Shown piece by piece: positions 60,227-64,000 of a DNA stretch of 64,000 bases; within the stretch, counting starts at the first letter, position 1, and each line of letters opens with the position of its first letter. The notes under the pieces are model-generated. The model was not told the origin of the DNA, made no database searches, and worked only from the letters and a program-made list of their open reading frames with translations. The position numbers and the translations under genes were made by a program. The DNA lies in assembly GCA_036245805.1 (NCBI GenBank), contig BTRK01000005.1, positions 49,158,553-49,222,552 of the forward strand, read 5' to 3'. This DNA comes from Pristionchus mayeri. Lineage: Eukaryota > Nematoda > Chromadorea > Rhabditida > Neodiplogasteridae.

Positions 60227-61016
60227 CTATAGATAGGGACCACAAGCTCCGCCCACTTTCCTCTGACACGATGCCCCGTCGAAAGCAAGACAGAGCAATC
60301 ACAGCGTTTGTTCTTAACCAAATGACTTGATCAAAAAAGAAATCGAAAGCTCTTTCCATGTGCTTTTGATTTGTCACTATTCAAAAAACAGTTTTTGCAG
60401 TTGTGGTGTTGAAAATTCGAACTTTATTACGCGATCCATCATTTTTTCACAGATTTTTGCTATGCGTGAGCAGTGAAATTATGACGCACTGTTTGAATAG
60501 TGAAAATATGATAGCCAGCAACCATTCGAACAAGTTGGCCAAAGGAAATCGAAAAATATCGATTTCCCGGTCCGTGATTCCAAGTGAACTAGTCGGTGCC
60601 TGGGCTAAAATATCGCCGTCTCCTTCTCTCCCTCTCCTCCCTCTCCTCTCGCTCGTCTCTGACCCGGCGCGTGTAGAGAGCTGTTGCTCATACGAAAGAG
60701 CGCGAGTGCATCGCTCCTTGGTCTCTCCTCGCAGGGGTGAGGCGAAGCCGGGAAAGGGCGAAGCCCTGCCCAAATTTTTTGCGATTTGACTGGGAAGGGA
60801 TCGGAATTGACTCCGCCCCTTTCTTCGTCGTCTCGCTTTTCCCCACTCTCTGTTGATGTCTTTTTAAACACTTTTTGAGCTCTAGCGCCATTCAGAGAAG
60901 AGATATCGACAAACGGCCAAAAGTATGATCGCGTTAGGACCCCAGCGGTTATGTTGAGCATAGTTTGGGAGGCATGGCTTCATTTCGGCTGTACCCCTTG
61001 TGGTCCCTACCTATAG
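60227..61016. mobile_element. 790-bp terminal-inverted-repeat element
   Basis: CTATAGATAGGGACCACAAG on the left is mirrored by CTTGTGGTCCCTACCTATAG on the right. The interior has a CT-rich run near 60620-60660 and no recognised transposase; open frames on both strands look incidental. The target duplication is unclear. It sits about 135 bp upstream of F-box-like gene 3. Confidence 0.7.
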
Positions 61017-61151
61017 ATTCCAATATTTCCTAAGTAGGACGCGACAAATCGATTTGGCGCCTTTTTCGATGTGGACGCTCTCACTTTTATAATAACAATT
61101 ATTATCCCATTTTTAAAAGGACATTGCACTTAATCGCACTCGTCATTCATC

Positions 61152-63325
61152 ATGACTTTATCCACTACTCCGGACGAGGTTTCACTAGCGACTCTTCCTG
61201 CGGATATAACAAGGGAGCTAATTCGATGTGCGGAAAGCACGGATAGGATGCGCTTTGTGAGTTTTTTTAGTGCTTGTTTGAATATATCTTTACAAATTGC
61301 ATACAAGTTAGGATTTTTAATCGACTACAGTCGCGCACATAAGTGAGTGCGCACTTTTTGAATTCGTTGTAACTTTTTGCCCAGGAAAAAGCATAAGTCT
61401 GACACTAAGGTATGTTCTACCAAATTCATTGGAGATTATCATCGTATTTGGACATGACGCAATTGCCCCGTTATTACGTAGTGATGACGCAATCAATATG
61501 AACTTTTTCAAAACGGCATTATTCTTACATGGATTTTTTCCCACTCGCCAAACTTTCTGAGGTTAGAGATATGCACGAGGCCTACCCAGAAAAAAAATTG
61601 AAGTTGCTGCGCAACCGCATATTTCCAGCAGCGTTGCTGAAAAAACAAGGTCTGAAATTTGGAAATCAGCTCCTAGACTAGCTAGAGACTCGCTCAAAAC
61701 GCCAAAATTATCGTCATCGTGAGTAGAGTTGATCCTGAAAATCCGAATACGATATCTCTTAAATTGCCCTCAGGGCATGAAAAAATCACCTTTTTGTATG
61801 ACTATTTTTTGGACTTTCATAACTTTACGGGAAAGTTAGGTAAAAATCTGGTTTTTGCATAGGAATGTTCAAAATGTACTGGAGACCGGGATTCCCAACT
61901 CTTTAGATTAATTGGACATCTTTCCTGCCCGCGCCGTGCGTTTTTCGGAGGTATAATAGGGTCGGGAAACACCCTATTTACCCCTATGGCGAGAGAGTAC
62001 AGACGACGAGAGTACGTAAACAGGGTGATTTCCCTAGTATGCCTCCGAAAAACACACGCCGCGGGCAGGAAAGATGTCCCATCAATCTAAAAAGTTGGGA
62101 ATCCTGCCTCCAATACATTTTGAACATTCCTATGCAAAAAAACAGATTTTTTACCTAACTTTCCCCTAAAGTTATGAAAGCCCAAAAAATGTTCATGCAA
62201 AAAATCACTTTTTGCGTAATGCCGAAATACCATGGTAATAATCTCCAATGAATTTGGTAGAACATACCTTAGTGTCACAATTATGCTTTCCCTGGCAAAA
62301 AGTTACAACGAGTTCAAAAAGTGAGCGCGACTGTATATACACATTAATCATTTGCAAATTAATATAGAGACTTTGTTTAATAGTTCGACGCATATGATTA
62401 AGGTTTCTCACATCTGGTCATTCCTCGTAGATGACTATAAGCAAAGACTGCCGCCCATTGAATATGTAATCTTTAACAAGCGGCCGACGTGCGTAAGAGT
62501 TGATATTGAGATGGAAAAAGAATATCTGCGCCACTTTACTATAGGTGGCATTCCGAATTGGTATGAATCTCTTAATGACGCAAATGCTCCAAAGGTGAAT
62601 TGGATTCAATGTCTACATCGTTTTCATAAAATTTATTGTGTTCCTTTCGTATTAGCATTGGACAATGCTAATGCAATCGAAAAAGGTCGACGTAAAGTGA
62701 TATACCTTTTTTTCAGGAGCCTTATACGCGGATAACTTTTAAGATCCAAATGGATGATATTCCCAAGCTTTCGCCATTGTTCATCCGCACAAGTCTGATC
62801 AAGTGTTGTGACATCAGATTAGAGAAGGGACTACTAGAGATGATCAATAAAACGATAAGGAGAGTTAAAATAGACACTTTGGACGCCACTTTCAACAATT
62901 GTGATGATGATACGCGGTGAATAGTTGAAAATATTATTTAAGGTTCCTACTTTTTTTCCAGGAAATCAGTAACACAGATGCTTCGAATGAACACAGTATT
63001 CGAAGTCGGTTGCTATAAGGATACTTTTGACCCAGAAGAATTAAGTCAGTTTCGTATAAGACTTTTTCACATTACCTACATTTGTACAGGAAAACTGCTC
63101 GAGAATATTTCAACCTCTGGTGTATCTAGAATCTACATCGGTGAGGATTCGGCCAACGAAACTCTGCGGAACAATAAAAACGAATTGTTGTCAATAGCGA
63201 AGCGCATAATCCAAAACAATAAAGTGACAGATATAGTTATCTTTAGCTCAAGCGAACCCATCTGCAAAGTACGTGAGCCATATTCGAGATTTATGAAAAA
63301 GTTTTTTTACTATTTTGATGATTAA
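61152..63325 (+). CDS. F-box-like protein 3
   Basis: Exons 61152-61256, 62403-62696, 62717-62916, 62962-63044 and 63090-63325 join in phase into 305 residues. The N-terminus VSLATLPADITRELIRCAES, then TDRM and RF joined to VSHIWSFLVDDY, looks like the F-box helix bundle. The middle contains DIPKLSPLFIRTSLIKCCDI and the end REPYSRFMKKFFYYFDD, shared with the paralog at 56.3-57.4 kb. The expected role is substrate recruitment to an SCF-type ubiquitin ligase, inferred only from the N-terminal motif. Intron 1 is expanded by a 1-kb foldback element. Confidence 0.7.
61327..62333. mobile_element. Tc1-type foldback element (1,007 bp)
   Basis: It begins CAGTCGCGCACATAAGTGAG and ends with GTGAGCGCGACTG, flanked by TA. 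Complementarity extends inward for about 450 bp on each side (for example TTCCTGCCCGCGCCGTGCGT near 61922 against ACACGCCGCGGGCAGGAA near 62052) to a short centre at about 61990-62020. There is no transposase. The CAGT ends and TA target are typical of Tc1 relatives. It lies in intron 1 of F-box-like gene 3. Confidence 0.8.
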
Positions 63326-63430
63326 TTACTGTTTCCGAAGAATTTTATATTAAATTGGAAAAATTAATGGTCACTCTCATTATTTCCCGTCATTTGATTA
63401 CTTATCCGCTCAAACTTGTTCCTTTCACAA

Positions 63431-64000
63431 TCTTCATATCACGCTGTTCACGAAAGAATCGAGCTAGAATGAGCTTTCATGGGAATGGAGGAAAAATAAT
63501 GATTCTAGTTAGCAGTGGTTTTGGCACCCTCTAAGGATGCTTCTCCGATCCCCTAAGTCTCAATACACCAGGATCACTTCTGAGCTCATGGAACCGGGTC
63601 GGTCAATCTGGTTCCCAACTTTAAATGCGTTTATCTCGGTTCCTATGAAGTTTGGTGAGAAATGACCCTCGGAGTGACCCCGGCTCAGTTTTCGAGCTCT
63701 ATCGATCTATCAAAACCGTTTCTCATGAATGGGCATTTGAACAACGCTACATTATTAGCCACTTTTCTCAAAAGTGTAGGAAAAGTCGTGGCTCAAATTT
63801 CCCCACCAGATAGAGCAAGTCAAGAGCTATCAAATGACTGGTTTGCCAAGAAAATACGGACAAACTGGTGGTAGTTACATTCGCTTTAGTTTTCGGGATC
63901 ATTTGAAGTCGTTTTTCATTCCATTAGACCGCGATGCCTAGTTGTTCTCCCATTTACTTTTCAATCCGATTTTCCCGATGTCACTGTTCGATTTCAATTC
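63431..64000. repeat. Diverged arm of the bestrophin-intron foldback family
   Basis: CGAAAGAATCGAGCTAGAAT, ATGGGAATGGAG, then GTGACCCCGGCTCAGTTTTC and GAACAACGCTACATTATTAG follow the same order as one arm of the element at 13824-14906, with many substitutions. It runs off the right edge, so whether a second arm exists cannot be seen. Confidence 0.7.

Noticed and set aside
60403..60961. Overlapping open frames of 108-128 codons on both strands
   Set aside because: They lie inside a TIR element with CT-rich composition and show no domain or splice context.

Overview
The window is nematode genomic DNA. Introns are short with TTTCAG-type acceptors, and the gene content includes two families of serpentine chemoreceptors, a bestrophin, a fast-diverging F-box-like family and many small Tc1/mariner-type elements. 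A rhabditid or diplogastrid (Pristionchus-like) source fits; the species cannot be fixed from the sequence. Almost no gene is a single open frame. I rebuilt genes exon by exon, and for most of them every intron phase agrees, which is the main evidence that the models are right.

Layout. 0.8-1.1 kb: the 3' end of a C2H2 zinc-finger gene with a duplicated broken exon. 1.55-4.63 kb: a complete, young, non-autonomous LTR retroelement with 5-bp target duplication. 4.6-6.9 kb: gene-free, with one MITE. 6.9-8.7 kb: an sre-type receptor (+). 8149-29693: an almost perfect tandem duplication of a 10.77-kb unit. Each copy holds an intact srh/str-type receptor (-) and an intact 16-exon bestrophin (-) with a 1.1-kb foldback element in one intron. 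The right break of the unit lies inside a mariner copy and the left break inside an sre exon, so the second copy carries only the sre 3' end and the first only half of the mariner.

30.9-39.5 kb, with an outlier at 54.3-55.6 kb: a cluster of small, secreted, cysteine-rich peptide genes. The outlier matches the macin family of antimicrobial peptides (theromacin, neuromacin, hydramacin), with ten cysteines in the theromacin order. Three divergent relatives share its exon phases and a distinctive promoter (CCCTATAA box about 52-55 bp upstream of the ATG, then a CAACAGWGTTGACTC-type leader). Orphan and decayed exons surround them. I regard this cluster as the most interesting content of the window.

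40.9-44.6 kb: an aspartate aminotransferase pseudogene with one frameshift and one nonsense codon. 44.7-45.3 kb: a tiny secreted peptide gene ending in an amidation-type signal. 45.7-48.1 kb: a degraded non-LTR retrotransposon between two copies of a tRNA-derived SINE. 48.2-51.9 kb: diverged repeats and hairpins. 51.9-63.3 kb: three F-box-like paralogs (two intact, one with a late stop), interleaved with the macin-like outlier, an unrecognised two-exon gene and several DNA elements. Two families of short perfect hairpins are scattered over the window and are densest between 32 and 51 kb, including inside macin-like introns.
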